Positions 1-12,800 of a DNA stretch of 64,000 bases are shown in pieces (position 1 is the stretch's first letter; each line of letters starts with the position of its first letter). The notes under the pieces are model-generated. The model was not told the origin of the DNA, searched no databases, and saw only the letters and a program-made list of their open reading frames with translations. A program made the position numbers and the translations under genes. Origin of the DNA: Sequoia sempervirens (taxonomy: Eukaryota > Streptophyta > Pinopsida > Cupressales > Cupressaceae); assembly GCA_007258455.2 (NCBI GenBank), contig VDFB02296781.1, forward strand, positions 62,001 through 126,000, given 5' to 3'.

Positions 1-460
1 TATCAAGGGTGAGCACCACATGTCCCATCTAGTGAAGTTGAAGGATTGATAAATACTTTGATGCATCTTTAATACATTATGTTGCGGGTTACTAAAGTAG
101 TTATAAGATGCATGTGTTTTAAATCAACAAATATGTTATAATCTTGGTAGAAAGGTGCTCAATGGTTAATAACAAGGCTGGTGATTGTGTTGAATGAACA
201 AGATTGTCAATAGTTGAGATGCACGGTTCCATACCATCGTGTGATCAAAAGTTGCGAGGTCTAAGTTATTGATTGTGATATCATGAGTGGGTGCCACATT
301 GATATCCTTGGAAACGAGTAGCATGGTGGGCCCCTTATTTCCATGATGGAGACTATGTTAGTTTACTTTGAAGGCAGTCATCAGATGATCTAACCAAGGT
401 GAAGGATCGATGACTAATATTTAAATCTGCATCAAATGCGATTAGAGTCATTCATACAAC
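1..460. repeat. Dispersed repeat arm, inverted copy at 54.06-54.48 kb
   Basis: Read against the reverse complement of 54060-54480, this stretch aligns nearly end to end; shared landmarks are the TTATAATCTTGGTAG block, the GTGATCAAAA block and the GCATCAAATGCGATT block where similarity stops. Both copies contain a CACGTGGTGCTCACCC-like motif followed by GATATC, recurring about 280-295 bp apart. It is noncoding and probably the edge of a larger transposable element extending left of the window. Confidence 0.8.
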
Positions 461-555
461 ACACGAGTAAGCTTTAATGGTGGACATGACATCTACTGCC
501 ATGGTTTGATCAAAATAAAGTAACTATTCTTCTGCTTTTGGTATCACAAAGCATT
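461..555. other. Short unmatched spacer
   Basis: No reading frame and no match to the neighbouring repeats; it joins the dispersed repeat to the foldback arm. Confidence 0.5.
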
Positions 556-1142
556 CAAAACATCTTAAATGGGGATTGTAGGTCGATATGTTTTGTATGA
601 GGATTTGATAAGTAGTATTGGGTTAGGATACATGTTGAGGAGATTGTAAAACAATGTTCTCAAGCATCTTATATGTTATGTGTTAAATTTGTCATAAACC
701 CTTAAATTCTTATGAATTTGGCTCCCCCAATAGATATATGGCACTAATCTGAGTTGTACTAATTCTTATGGTTTTGTACTTGTTTTTCTGTACCTAGAGC
801 TTACTGCAAATTGCAAATCAATGACTCTTATACTATGAAAATGTGTTCTAGTTATCTCATGCTCCAAATAGTTGATATTATTGATGAACAATGAATTCTA
901 TTTGGTATTATCCTATTATGTTGAGCTATTTAAATGATATTATCTATTGTTGTTAATTTCATTTATGATAATGGTGCAGAGGTTGTAAATGCATTAAGGG
1001 ACCACCCTCCTAGGTCTTGCAAAGCCCAAAGTGTAGGAGGTCTTTAAAATCCTCGTCAATTGGTCCAGGTCCTTCAAGCTGCCCCTTATTGAATTGGAAA
1101 TTCCATAGGTAAATTAGAAGACAAACCTAATTACAGTAAAAA
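556..1142. repeat. Left arm of foldback
   Basis: About 590 bp that reappears, inverted, at 2577-3170. The inner 180 bp is best conserved; for example AATTTCCAATT and ACCTATGGAATTTCC near 2620-2640 pair with 1090-1125. Arms differ by scattered substitutions and small indels, so the inversion is old. No coding potential. Confidence 0.9.
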
Positions 1143-2576
1143 CAACCAACATGTAGAGGGGAGAGAGATAGAGGGATTCAGTGAGAGAGAGGGAGGGAGT
1201 GGGAGAGAGATAGAGGGTAGAGAATTAAGGGTAGAGGGGAGGGAGATATTTGAGAGAGGGAGAGGAGGTAGGAGGGTGAGACTTTAGAGAGAGAGGGAGG
1301 GAGGGAGCGGGAGAGAGATAGAGGGTAGAGGGTTAAGCGTAGAGGGTAGAGGGTTTAATGGTTTAGAGTTTAAGGGTTAATGGTTTAGGGTTTAGGGTTA
1401 AAGGTAGAGGAGTGAGTAAGTGAGAGAGAAAGACCTAAGAGAGGGAGAGGGGGTAGAAGGGAGAGGCTTGAGAGAGGAGAGGGAGGGAGTGGGAGAGAGA
1501 GAGTAGATAGAGAGGGTAGAGGGGTGGGAGATTAAGGGCTAAGGGTTTAGGGTTTAGGGAGAGAGAGACATGAGAGAGGGATAGGGGGTAGGAGGGAGAT
1601 TCTTGAGAGAGAGAGAGAGAGAGGGAGGGAGTGGGAGGGAGATAGAGGGTAAAGGATTTAATGGTTAAGGGTAGAGGGCTAAGGGTAGAGTGGAGAGACT
1701 TAGGAGTGAGAGAGAGAGAGAGGGAGAGAATTAGGAGGGGGAAGGGAGAGGGGAAGAGGGGAGGAAGGCGAGAGAGAGAGAGAGACTTGAGAGAGGTGGT
1801 GGTGCTAGGACAAAGATAATTTAGAGAGAGAGGGAGGGAGTGGGAGATAGATAGAGGGAGAAAGGGTTAAGGGTAGAGGGTAGATGGTTTAAGTGTTTAG
1901 GGTTTAAGGGTTAAGGGTTTAGGGTTTAGGGTTTAAGGGTAGAGGGGAGACACATAGAAGGAGTGAGTGAGAGATAGAGAGATACCTAAGAGAGGGAGAG
2001 GGGGGAGGAGGGAGAGACTTGAGAGAGAGAGAGAGGCTAGAGGCTAGAGGGTTTAAGGGTTTGGGGTTTAAGGGTTAAGGGTTTAGGTTTTAGGGTTATG
2101 GGTAGAGGGGAGAGAGATAGAGGGATTCCAGTGAGACAAAGAGGGAGGGAGTGAGAGAGAGATAGAGGGTAGAGGGTAGAAGGTAGAGGGTTAAGGGTAG
2201 AGGGACAAAGATGGGAGTGAGAGAGAGAGAGAGACCTGAGAGAAGGAGAGGTGGTAGGAGGGATGAGACTTGATAGAGGAGGGAGGGAGAGAGGGAGTGG
2301 GAGAGAGATAGAGGGTAGAGGGTTTAAGGGTTTAGAGTTTAAGGGTTAAGGGTAGAGGGGAGAGAGATAGAAAGAGTGAGTGAGAGAGAGAGAGACCTAA
2401 GAGAGGGAGAGGGGGTAGGAGGGAGAGTCTTGAGAGAGAGAGAGAGGGTAGAGGGTTTAAGGGTTAAGAGTTTAGGGTTTAGGGTTATGGGTAGAGGGGA
2501 TAGAGATAGAGGGATTCAGTGAGAGAGGGAGGGAGTGGGAGAGAGATAGATGGTTAAGGGTTAAGGGTAGTGTTAT
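1143..2576. repeat. GA-rich and TTTAGGG-like minisatellite
   Basis: About 1.4 kb of G/A-rich DNA alternating two sub-blocks: runs of GAGAGAGAGGGAGGGAGTGG and runs of AGGGTTTAAGGGTTTAGGG with TTAGGG, TTTAGGG and TAGAGGG variants. Clean TTTAGGG tandem stretches occur near 1385-1405, 1540-1560 and 1895-1935. The two sub-blocks recur together in a loose higher-order unit. TTTAGGG is the canonical plant telomere repeat, so this is an interstitial telomere-like array, degenerate rather than a fresh telomere. Confidence 0.9.
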
Positions 2577-3170
2577 TTTTTTTTACTATAACCAAGTTGG
2601 TCTTCTAATCTACCTATGGAATTTCCAATTCCAATCAAGGGCAGCTCGAAGGGCTTGGACCAACTGACAAGGATTTTAAAGACCTCCTACACTTCAGGCT
2701 CTATAAGACTCAAGAGGGTGATCCCTTAATGCATTTACAGCCTTTGCACCATTATCATAAACAGCATTAACAACAACAAATAATCTCATTTAATAGCTCA
2801 ACATAATATGATAATACTGAATATAATTGGTTATTCATCAGTAATATCATCTATTTGGATCATGAGATAACTACAACACATTCCACAGTGTAAAATAGTC
2901 ATTGATTTGCAATTTGTAGAAAGTGCTAGGTAAAGACAAACAAAATACTGAACCATACAAATTAGTACAACTTAGATCAGTGTCATATATCCATTGAGGG
3001 AGTCAAATTCATAAACATCTAAGGGTTTATGAAAGATTTAACACATAACATATAAGATCCTTGAGAAAATTTCTTTACAATTTCATCAACATGTATTCTA
3101 ACCCAATACTACTTATCAAATCCTTTTACAGAACATATCCACCTACAATCCCATTCAAGCATTTTAATTA
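2577..3170. repeat. Right arm of foldback
   Basis: Inverted counterpart of 556-1142. Similarity fades around 3165-3170. With the left arm it forms a palindromic structure of about 2.6 kb with the telomere-like array as its loop. Confidence 0.9.
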
Positions 3171-3519
3171 ATTCCTTGAATTAAAGCCAAAAAAGAAATC
3201 ATACACACCACAATAGTTAGATGAATGAGACAACCCTTGATTATCTTATTCAAAATTCAAATATACATGTACAATGGGGAGACATGAGTTTGAATTAATC
3301 ATTTCAATCCAAATGCCAATACTGTCATAAAACAAAAAATCCCCATGAATTCAAAACCTAAATTGCATTTTCCTTAAAACCATCAAACTTTACAATTTTC
3401 TCTACAACTCTACCTAGACTCGACCAAAAAATATCTAACTTGCTAACCCGTACTTCTAGCTTTGAAATCCTTCTTATAAAAAATGAAGGAACAAACAAGC
3501 ATCGGGCCATAAAGTACCT
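3171..3519. other. No gene seen
   Basis: AT-rich noncoding sequence with stops in all frames; no match found elsewhere in the window. Confidence 0.6.
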
Positions 3520-3662
3520 CTGATTTCACATGCTTTTCTTCAAAAAAGTCTTGAGGACAACAACTATACCTTCTTTATTTCTCATCCTAGACCCTATTCA
3601 TGCATCTGACAATTACAATAGTATCCATGGCACCTCTTAAACAAGCTATAGTAATCACAAAA
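3520..3662. repeat. Dispersed repeat, inverted copy at 52.83-52.99 kb
   Basis: About 140 bp matches the reverse complement of 52834-52985 closely, including ACATGCTTTTCTTC, TATACCTTCTTTATTTCTCA and CATGCATC. The right-hand copy stops exactly at the assembly gap, so the true length of the shared segment is unknown. The short ORFs here are shadows of this repeat. Confidence 0.85.
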
Positions 3663-4298
3663 AGTGTAAGAGCCCTTTTATATCATTTTTGGATTACAAA
3701 ACCCTCAAAACAACGTAACCAGGATGTATGCAAAGAAATGAAGCTTTCTAACTCAAATCAATTCCTTAAGCCCTCAAATCATATTCAAATAAAAGATAAC
3801 ACATATATTCATGACCTAGAATTTATTTCACATCAAACTATGGCTGCATGTGACTGTATAGTGCTGCATAACAGGAAAAATATAGAAATTTTGAAGAAAA
3901 AAATAGATTTTTGAATGTCAAGAGCTTGTATTTTAAATCCTCAACCATCAACAACCATTACAATGATCACTTTATGCCTTTTAAAGGACTTTACATGTCA
4001 ATCACTAAACAACCACCTCTACAACTGACTTTTTAATCTTTTATGATCACATGAAACATAAAACACACTAATTTCAAGGTTGTTAACATCACTATTGAAA
4101 TGTTTTAATTTTTTGACCTTTCAAACATTAAAAAGTACATTAAATTAATTATGTAATGGCATAGATATTAAAAACATCATGAATTAATTATGTAACCACA
4201 TAAGTCAAATATAATTCTATCAATAAATTAATATCAAATAGATAATATAATCACAAAACTCATACATTTCAATTTCATTGATCTTCTTCTTTATTCAA
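3663..4298. other. No gene seen
   Basis: AT-rich noncoding sequence between the dispersed repeat and the 3' end of the transposase remnant. It may hold the 3' untranslated and subterminal part of that CACTA element, but I see no TAGTG/CACTA terminus. Confidence 0.5.
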
Positions 4299-7200
4299 CT
4301 ATTTGTCTATATCATTCGATCTAGATTTGACATTGTAAGGATTGGTCATATCATCATCATTATCAATATTAGTTTCAATAATTTCATCATCTGCATGGAT
4401 ATCATCTTCATGAACATTAAATCCTACATCATCATGATCTAGTTCCTCCTCTTTAACATCTTTGTCAAGGACATCATCAACTAAGTGTTGATCTTGATCA
4501 TCATCTACATCATCTTCTAGTTCTTCGGTATCTTCTTCTTCCACCACATTATACTTTATCATCCTTCCTATTATATCATGTCTAAAAACAAATGACCAAC
4601 CCGGTTTACCTAAAACCTCTGGGTAAAATACCTGCTCACATTGGCTTGGAAGAACATAGGGCTCATTTCCAGCTCGCTCGATCGACCTTGTATTAACCAT
4701 GGTAAATCCATTATCATGTTCAATAGCAGTTATTTTGGGACCATTTTCATTCAATCGTAGCCTGTACCATAGGATGATGAATAGAATTAATCTAAAGAAC
4801 TTAAATTCATACTCAAGTATATCATCTAAAATCCCATAGTATCAATTTTCTAAGACTTCTAGATGTATGTCGCTTCTAGATGAAACATTAGTCACCTGAA
4901 AGACTGCAATTATACCAAAATCACAAGTTTTCTTCATGTCATCCAACATTTTGTTTCAAAATTTACGACCATTACACCACATAGCCTTGTGGTGTTTCAC
5001 CTACAATATGTCAAACATGTAAAAATTATTGCAATATCGTTAGTTGATAAACATATTTATTCTTGGCCTAATGTATGCAAAGAAAACAATCTCAACATAT
5101 ATATACATCAATATAATTAAAAATAATGAAATAATATGAGTGATTAATATATTTATACGTACCTATTTATCTCTTAAATCATATGCTAAATCAATTTCCC
5201 TTTGAGTAACATTGGAATCTCCATTATGATGAGCTTCTTTAATGAATGAAGCCACACCTTCCCATGTTAATGTGTGACCATATTTTTGACATTGTTCAAT
5301 CCATACCATCATCCAATCAATATTTTTTGCAACATACAAATGTAGTGAATCCCACTCTCGACCAACTATATCAAAAAAAATTTAAAATTCACAAACCATG
5401 TATAATTAGTTAAATACCATAGTATACAACCTTAATTTATAATTGATGTATATTGAAGATTGAAAATTCAATAAGTACAATATACATAAAAACCATATGT
5501 AAAATTTATTCCAATTAATCTCCATGACCATCTTATAATTACCTCTCACTTTCCTCAATCTACCTTTCCCCATTAGGTACTTCCCTTCAAAAATTTTAAT
5601 GGAGTTGGGATCCCAAATGCGATCTACATGGATCTTTGTTGCAAACTTAGGAAGATATTCACTAATGTACACCATGGTCTGGTATACCATATATCCCTCC
5701 ACCATAGAACCCTCAAGATGCGCTCTTTGTCTAACGAAAGCTTGAAAAATTTCAAGTGCCTCTCAACCATCCACATTGACCTTGTGTATACAGGTCCACA
5801 CAATTCAATCTCCTCAACTTGGTTTATGAGGTAGTATTCTTGTGCATTGAAAAATGTTGAAGGTAGACACTTTTTCATTTCACACATTAGATGAGGAATT
5901 TTTCTCTTCCAATAATTTATATCTTTTTTATAGATTTATTTAGATGACAACCATCTACAAGTGATTCAAGGCACAAATATATTAATGAGATTTAACAAAA
6001 ATATTAAGTATATTACATAACAAGTAAAACAAATGGAAATTATAAGATGTATAGAACGACTTAAACAAATATTGCTACTTACCTCATGTATTTTCCAACA
6101 TCATATATAACTTGCTTGACATTTTTGTCAAATTTTTTTGGGAGAGATAGATGTAGAACGTACTACAACAATTATAAAATGATCTTTTCATTATTTTTTG
6201 AAAATAGTAAACATAATACACTGAAAAGTACATGCATTATACAAGTGTATATAATATACCATAATAATTACCTTAATGAAGGTATGTCAATCATGCATTT
6301 TCATCCATGACCCAAATTCACCTTTCTTTATTATTATATTGTTTATGTTCATAGCAAATCCTGTGGGAAATTGAATTTTTCGTACGACTTCTTTTATAGC
6401 ATTGATTTTTTGCTCCATTAATAACCAAAGAAGGGCACTTATATTAATTTTGTCTCCATTGCTATTTAATTGAATGAAATTTTTCATTGCATGATTGGTT
6501 TCCTGAATGTCACTACAAATTTTGACAATTTTTTCTTTGTCATGTCTTCCATCCAATATTTTCCATAGCGTTTCTATTATATTCTTTCTAATATGCATTA
6601 TATCAAAAAAATGCACAATTTGTAGCTACTCATAGTAGGGAAACCTACTAAATTGTCTGGGATAACTTTCCAATCCCTATGGAAGCTATCCATTAATACC
6701 TTGACGATCTTCATGAAGAATATAAGTTAAAAAAAATTAACAATGACAATCATTGTCAATTACAACATGAGTAAACACAACACAATATAAAAATATAAAT
6801 TCAAAACATATCATATATGATAGATAAACAATTTGATCATTGATGATTAATTCTATTATATTCCAACTTCCATAGGCGAGGTGTCATTCTTTGTGGCTTT
6901 GATGTAGTTTCTTATTTCCCATTGAAAAGATGTTTTTCAATAGTTCAATACTTATGATTTCTATGGAGGAAGTGCCTATACTCATCAAACACCTACTTTC
7001 CTAAACTTGTTGAACAACGAGATTTCATATTTTGACCACAAATTGGACATGCAAATTTTTCCTTTGTTTGAAGACCTGCAAAATAATATATAATTGGATT
7101 AAATATGTCAATTTTTATAATTATATATAATGAGTAGATTATTTTAAAAACATGCATGATATCTACTTCATAAAATTAAATATTGTTAAATTGTAGTCAA

Positions 7201-8933
7201 ACATTATAACATACCACAAAAATGTGTTAGCCTTAGGGCATCATGAATTGTCCATACAAGCATTGCATGGAATTGAAATTGTCTTTGTCCTATTGGTCTA
7301 GAGACGTCATACATAGTGACACCATTCTATAACTTAAGTAACTCGTCAATAAGAGGCTCGATATATACATTTATATCTTTAACTTGGTACTTACCTAGTT
7401 GAATGAACATAAACATTACATAATTATTATAACCATTTTACTGCAATATATATAAATTAATGTACATGACTATTGAATGAAAAAAATATAAGTCATTATG
7501 CAACAAATAGGACAAATGAGATGCTACTACGTTAAAGAAATATGGTGTAAACAAATACCTAGAACAATCATTGGAAACATTATGTGTTCCCTCTTTATTG
7601 ACATCCATGGACGAATGTTATTGTTGATAACAAAAATAGGCCACACCGAGTAAATATATCTCAAATCTCCAAATGGATTGACATCGTCCTCTCCCAATGA
7701 AAACCTGAAATTATGAGGTTCTTCTTTAAAGTGTGGCCATTCTTCCTCCATGTCCTTAAATGCAAAACCATTCGTAGGCATTCAAATAATGTCATCTCCA
7801 CTTCTATTCCATGCATTGTAATCCATAAATTGCGCTAAGCTTTCACGCCTAAATAATCGTTGCATATGTGGAATAATGGGAATATAATGAAGAACCTTGT
7901 GAGGCACCTTTTTTGTTAGTTGATTTGTTCGATATCTACTAATATGACCTTTTGGGCATTCTTTTGCAAATTCATATTGTTTATGATATATAATATGATC
8001 TTTGGGACATGCATTTATTGCTTGATACTCTATTCTGATATCTTTCATAATGCCAGATAAATCTCGGTATGAGTGAGGTAAAATATTTGATGGTGGTAAA
8101 AAAAATTCACCAATAAATTTACAACAAAAAATAATTTGTTAATATAAATAATATTAATGATACATATTTCATCCTTTATTTACTAGTGATGAACTAACAA
8201 CAATTAAAATAAATAACAAAATATGGCATATATGATATACCTTAACATCCATGAGATTGCTATGTTTAATAAACCATTCATAACCTTCAAGTTCAATAGC
8301 AACAATACAGTAGAGAGAAGAGTTGTTTGGGAGCCTTCATAAAGGGGCTTGTATGCCTTCTCAAGTACAGGTAAATCATGATCATCAAAGTCATCTCGAT
8401 CATCATGATCAGCTCTACCACTAAATGTGTCATGGATCAATTTATATGTACCATCATCTTCAATTGTGTTTTCTGGCGCATGATCATCTTCTTCCATAGG
8501 ATCATTAACTTCATGTTTGATATTCACAGCTCCATGTTTGTCCGCTTCCAAAACCATATTCTCCAGATCGTGATAATCCATATCATGTGCCCTAGGGTGC
8601 CCCACCTTTATAATAATGATAGACACAAATAAACCATGATCATGATCAAGTGATTATATATATAATGTTAAAATGATATAAATATTTAGAAAATTCAATC
8701 AATATAAACACATATAACGAACAACTCACCAATGGACGATAATCGTGCCCCCTTTCAACATGACCATGTTTCCTACAATGTTTCTTAGCTATTGTGATTA
8801 AAAGTGGTCTTTTCTTTAAGCCCTTCCAATTATTTCAAGGACAATAACATTTCCCATCACCCTTTCTTTTCAATCTAGCCCACAATCTATCAAGTGTCTC
8901 TTCATTTTGTTTTGGACTAGTATTATCTGACAT
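4299..8933 (-). pseudogene. CACTA (En/Spm) transposase, TNP2 type, decayed
   Basis: Remnant of the main transposase of a plant CACTA DNA transposon, which cuts and pastes the element. Reading 5' to 3' on the minus strand: an ATG at 8933; an acidic segment with PLYEGS and NLKVMNGL (8626-8204); a block with KVPHKVLHYIPIIPHMQRLF (8104-7782); the family hallmark NPFGDLRYIYSVWP followed by PWM (7781-7527); a V/DELLKL...FQFHAMLVWTIHDAL block (about 7415-7207); a CPICG zinc-like block (about 7080-6850); HFFDIMHIRKNIIETL (6616-6287); a DUF4218-like block with GPVYTRSMW and VERHLKF (5887-5406); and a DUF4216-like end with EPYVLPSQCEQVFYPEV then an acidic tail (4754-4299). The order and roughly 4.6-kb span fit a full TNP2 gene with introns. 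Stops and frameshifts break it, for instance after residue 32. Family is clear; it is not functional. Confidence 0.9.
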
Positions 8934-9407
8934 GATTTTTCTTTACCAAGATTGACTATTTAGATATTCAAAAAATATCAAACTCACACTTCAATAATTT
9001 ATATTCATAGATAGGTAATAAAATCTAATCATTCCAATATTTTACACCAAAAAAAATTGGCATGCAACCACCCCTGCAAAAGAGAAGATAGTTTGAAGTT
9101 AATGACCCCAAAAAAAAACTATAAAATGCTATCCAAAACTTATTAAATTATGATTTTACTATGATTTCCAATCATTAGACTCCTAAAATAAAAATATTGA
9201 ACTTGATCGCAAACTTCCTACAATGATGGATGTAGCAAGCTAGTAAGAGAAAGTGACCCATTCCTAAGGAGCAACAAGTCAGAATCATCATTGCTAATGT
9301 CAATACAAATTTATCCTTTTATTTAAAGATGTAATGTGTCACTTCTTATGACGAGCTTATCCCTAGGACCCTCAACATTGAGAGAGACCTAGTTGCACAA
9401 GGAAGCA
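8934..9407. other. No gene seen; upstream of TNP2 remnant
   Basis: Noncoding sequence 5' of the minus-strand transposase. It would be the promoter and subterminal region of that CACTA element. No matching terminus (TAGTG on this strand) is visible. Confidence 0.4.
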
Positions 9408-9620
9408 CACACTAGTAGAATTTGGAAAATAAATGACTAGGTGACTAAAAATTTTAGTCACAACAACTAAAAATGACTAAATTTTGCTCATTTTTTGCAA
9501 CTCAGCTATAAATGAATAAATAAATTACTAGTTTGGTCGTTCATTAAAAATTATTTAATCACAAATAAAAATGACTAAATAGTTAGTCATTTATTTAGTC
9601 ACAATCCATTTGAATAAATC
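9408..9620 (+). repeat. CACTA-type terminus with subterminal repeats
   Basis: Begins CACTAGTAGAAT, a typical plant CACTA inverted-repeat start, followed within 200 bp by several copies of TGACTAAA or TTTAGTCA, including a near-palindrome AAATGACTAAATAGTTAGTC at 9566-9590. Dense short subterminal repeats are a CACTA hallmark because they bind the element's accessory protein. As oriented, the element should extend rightwards, away from the TNP2 gene. No ATTCTACTAGTG partner was found. Confidence 0.6.
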
Positions 9621-9631
9621 ATTTAAGGAAT

Positions 9632-9800
9632 TAAGAATATAGCCCACCAAAATATTCTAAAACTTTAATAAACATACCCTAAAACTTTTGTCAAAATCTT
9701 ATTTTCAGGCGTAGCCCACCAGAATAGAGTTTTCATTTTAATAAGGATACTCTAAAACATTTGTCAAAACATGATTTTCAAGCATAGATCGCCAAAATGG
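9632..9800. repeat. Short tandem repeat, period about 75-78 bp
   Basis: Three diverged units beginning TAGCCCACCAAAAT (9632), TAGCCCACCAGAAT (about 9711) and TAGATCGCCAAAAT (about 9783), each followed by an ACTTTAATAA/TCTAAAAC block. Noncoding. Confidence 0.7.
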
Positions 9801-12800
9801 AGAAGTGTTTCAGTAAAGAATGATAGAGAATGGTGAGGAGATGTGCATGAAAGGAGGCATAGGATTCATTGATGCTTATCTCATTCCTACTCTGCTCAAC
9901 AAATCTTACATTGTTCCCACTACTATTTGTAATCTAGGTATTTAATTGACATATATTTGTATAATCTCAAATTCCTTCAGAGGATTTTGAAGTATCAATG
10001 TATCCTACATAGGGTTTAGAATTATATCTTTTAATTTAAAAAATAAATAAATGATGTATTTTCCTATAATTAGATAATGTGGAGATCTCCTAAATCTGCC
10101 CCAGCACACAATCCTCTTTGGCACTGTACTCATTACTCCAGTTAATAGGGTTTTACACGTGACATCTTTAATATCTTCATAGATGTGGCTTTTAAATAGA
10201 TCTTAGTCTTTGCTTTAATCATTTTCATGGTAACCCTTGAGTTCCATAATCAACCTTCAATCTCTTCTAAGAATGTTGTCTTAAGCTAGACTACATAGTA
10301 TGTATATAAAGCAAGTCCTTTATACTTGCCATTGTTCCAAACCACCACTCACTACCTTTCTTAAAATGTTGCCTCCATAAGCACAATAGCATGTTTTAAA
10401 ATCATGGTTGCTAATGATTGACCATTAAGGTCACCACTTTCATCAAGATACAATGAGATTTTTGTCTTCAAACTCAAGGCATTATGCATGATAACATTAT
10501 GAATTGTTTGTTGTGTATGATTTGATTTTCTTGCACATTTACTACTTTGCTAACTTCCTTTAAGACTAGGTATTGCACCCTCAGCTGCAATCTCAAATAG
10601 CTCACTCACTATCACTTGAAGATTCCTTTCATGAGCATCCTTTTATAAAATAAAACTATGCCCTATAGACTACCTACTTCCCACAGGGGACTCATTGTTT
10701 CATGGTATTGTAGATCTTAAGATCCTTCAACCTTATTGACACTACTTCACAGTCCACAAGGTATTATTCACTATTCTCCCATCTTTGATGAGTCTCAAAA
10801 CACTGCTCAAACATGCAATCCACTACCTCCATTATACATTAATGGCTAAGAAGAAACATTGAACCTATGATTACCACTGTTACTTCATTTGGAAAGTCAT
10901 TCCTTGATTTTATTTTCCTTGTCTAACACTACCAAAAGAATTTGAAAAACCCTTAAGGTCAGCAAGGGGGTAAGGAAACTCACTGTTAAAATCTCCACTT
11001 TACTATGCAAGGTTTGAGCTTTATTATTTTGTCACTGCTCAACCTATTTTTGACTGTCACATCTCAAGTAACTATCATTCTTCTTACCGTAGATTTCATT
11101 TACAAATGTCACTAAGCTACATAGTGTGCCTATTATTGGATAGAATCTTTAGATTGCAAGATTTTGTTATTAGTTACAATGTCTCAATCTTTCTTGTATT
11201 GCAACATCACTAATCCGCTAGACTTATTTTTTATGTTTCTACGGAGGCCTAGGGTTTGTATCTTAGTCATGCTCTTACCAATGCTTCTATTGGTATTAAA
11301 AAACAACCTTAAATCTTGGGTCAGAAAATTAGTTGTCTTGAAAAAGTTGTGGTATGATCTTGGATTGTATCCTAGAGTATGTGGGAAGCTTGTGTTTGAT
11401 CATTAAGGTATGTAAACTTAATTAGGGAATTGTATCCTATATAGCATGGGTCTTGCTTTAATACTTTCCATAATGGTTATTAGCAGATCACATTATTATA
11501 GTTTTTGGTAACCCAATATTGCATTCAAGTATGTAACAAATTTGGTTTACAGTTAAAGCTATACACTTTTAAGTAACATTCATAAGATTTAGAAAATATT
11601 GATCACTCTCTCGAATATCCCATTAAACATGGGTTGTGCTTGAATGCACTACATAATTGATATAACACAACCAATCTACATATCAACCAAATTTATAGGC
11701 TCTTTATTGCAGCAAAAGTTAATCACTCTCGGATCATGCAATAATTACATTGTAACCTGTTAAACTTGAGACAACCTGAATGCACCCGATGATGATTGAC
11801 ACCTACATTATACACCCTGAATTAACTACATTATATGAGTGCCTCCATTTTTTCTATCACAACATAGCCACATTAAACTTGGGTCGCACATGAATGCATC
11901 CTATATTTGTTATAGCACAATTGTGCCACATGACCAATAGAGTTATGGATCACATAGTTATAGTCACAAGAATTTTTTCCTTGGTTGTGATCTTATGGTG
12001 ATTCCACACAACAAAATATGGACATAAAATTCTCAAAACCCTAAACCTCTAAAAATGAAATATGATGAGATGTTGTTGTAAAATATGATTTTCAAACCTG
12101 GAACTACAAATCTAACTTCACAACTGAATTCTGCAAAAAGACAATGACTACCCTCAACCTAGCGATATCTTCTTGAATTTTTTCTTATTTTTTCCAAGAA
12201 AATCATCCTTAGTTCTCCACAAATTGTCTCAAGTAGAGAAAAACATTGTCACAATAAATTAGCGAACTCACTTTTCTTTATGTCGGCCACAATTTGATTG
12301 TTTTCTTATTTTTCATGTTTGTTGAAATTTTAACGAAACTACTAGTCAAAATTTCGACGACACCCAGGTTCATCAAAATTTAGACGAACGTTGGGAATAA
12401 AATATTAAAAAACTGAAAATTACACATCAAATTTTACAAGCACCCAATGATACATCAAATTATACATATTTCGTTGGGAATTTTCATTGGATTTTGTAGT
12501 CAAATGAATTAGTGAAAGTTGCAATTTCACCATGATAGGAATTTCATCAATAAGAATTGTCCATCTATTGTGACAAGACACCCACTCGCTTTTGAGATTG
12601 TTAACCTTCTTCACTGGCTCGACATTCTCCATGCATCCATAGATTGATGAATCTTATATTGTTGCCTCAAGGATACAATAAATTGTGACCTTAACATGGC
12701 ACAATGATTGCTTTCCTACTGAGAAAAGGTTGCTCCTTGACTAGTGTTTGCATTGATCTTTGAGTGATTGGTGACTAAGATCATGATACAAGAGATTAAT

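Noticed and set aside
1140..2580. A true chromosome end or CRISPR-like array
   Set aside because: TTTAGGG units are degenerate, mixed with GA-rich DNA and flanked by inverted arms and further sequence on both sides; there are no unique spacers between identical repeats.
3600..3914. 104-codon plus-strand ORF
   Set aside because: Its first 21 codons coincide with a dispersed noncoding repeat found inverted at 52.8 kb; no motif follows.
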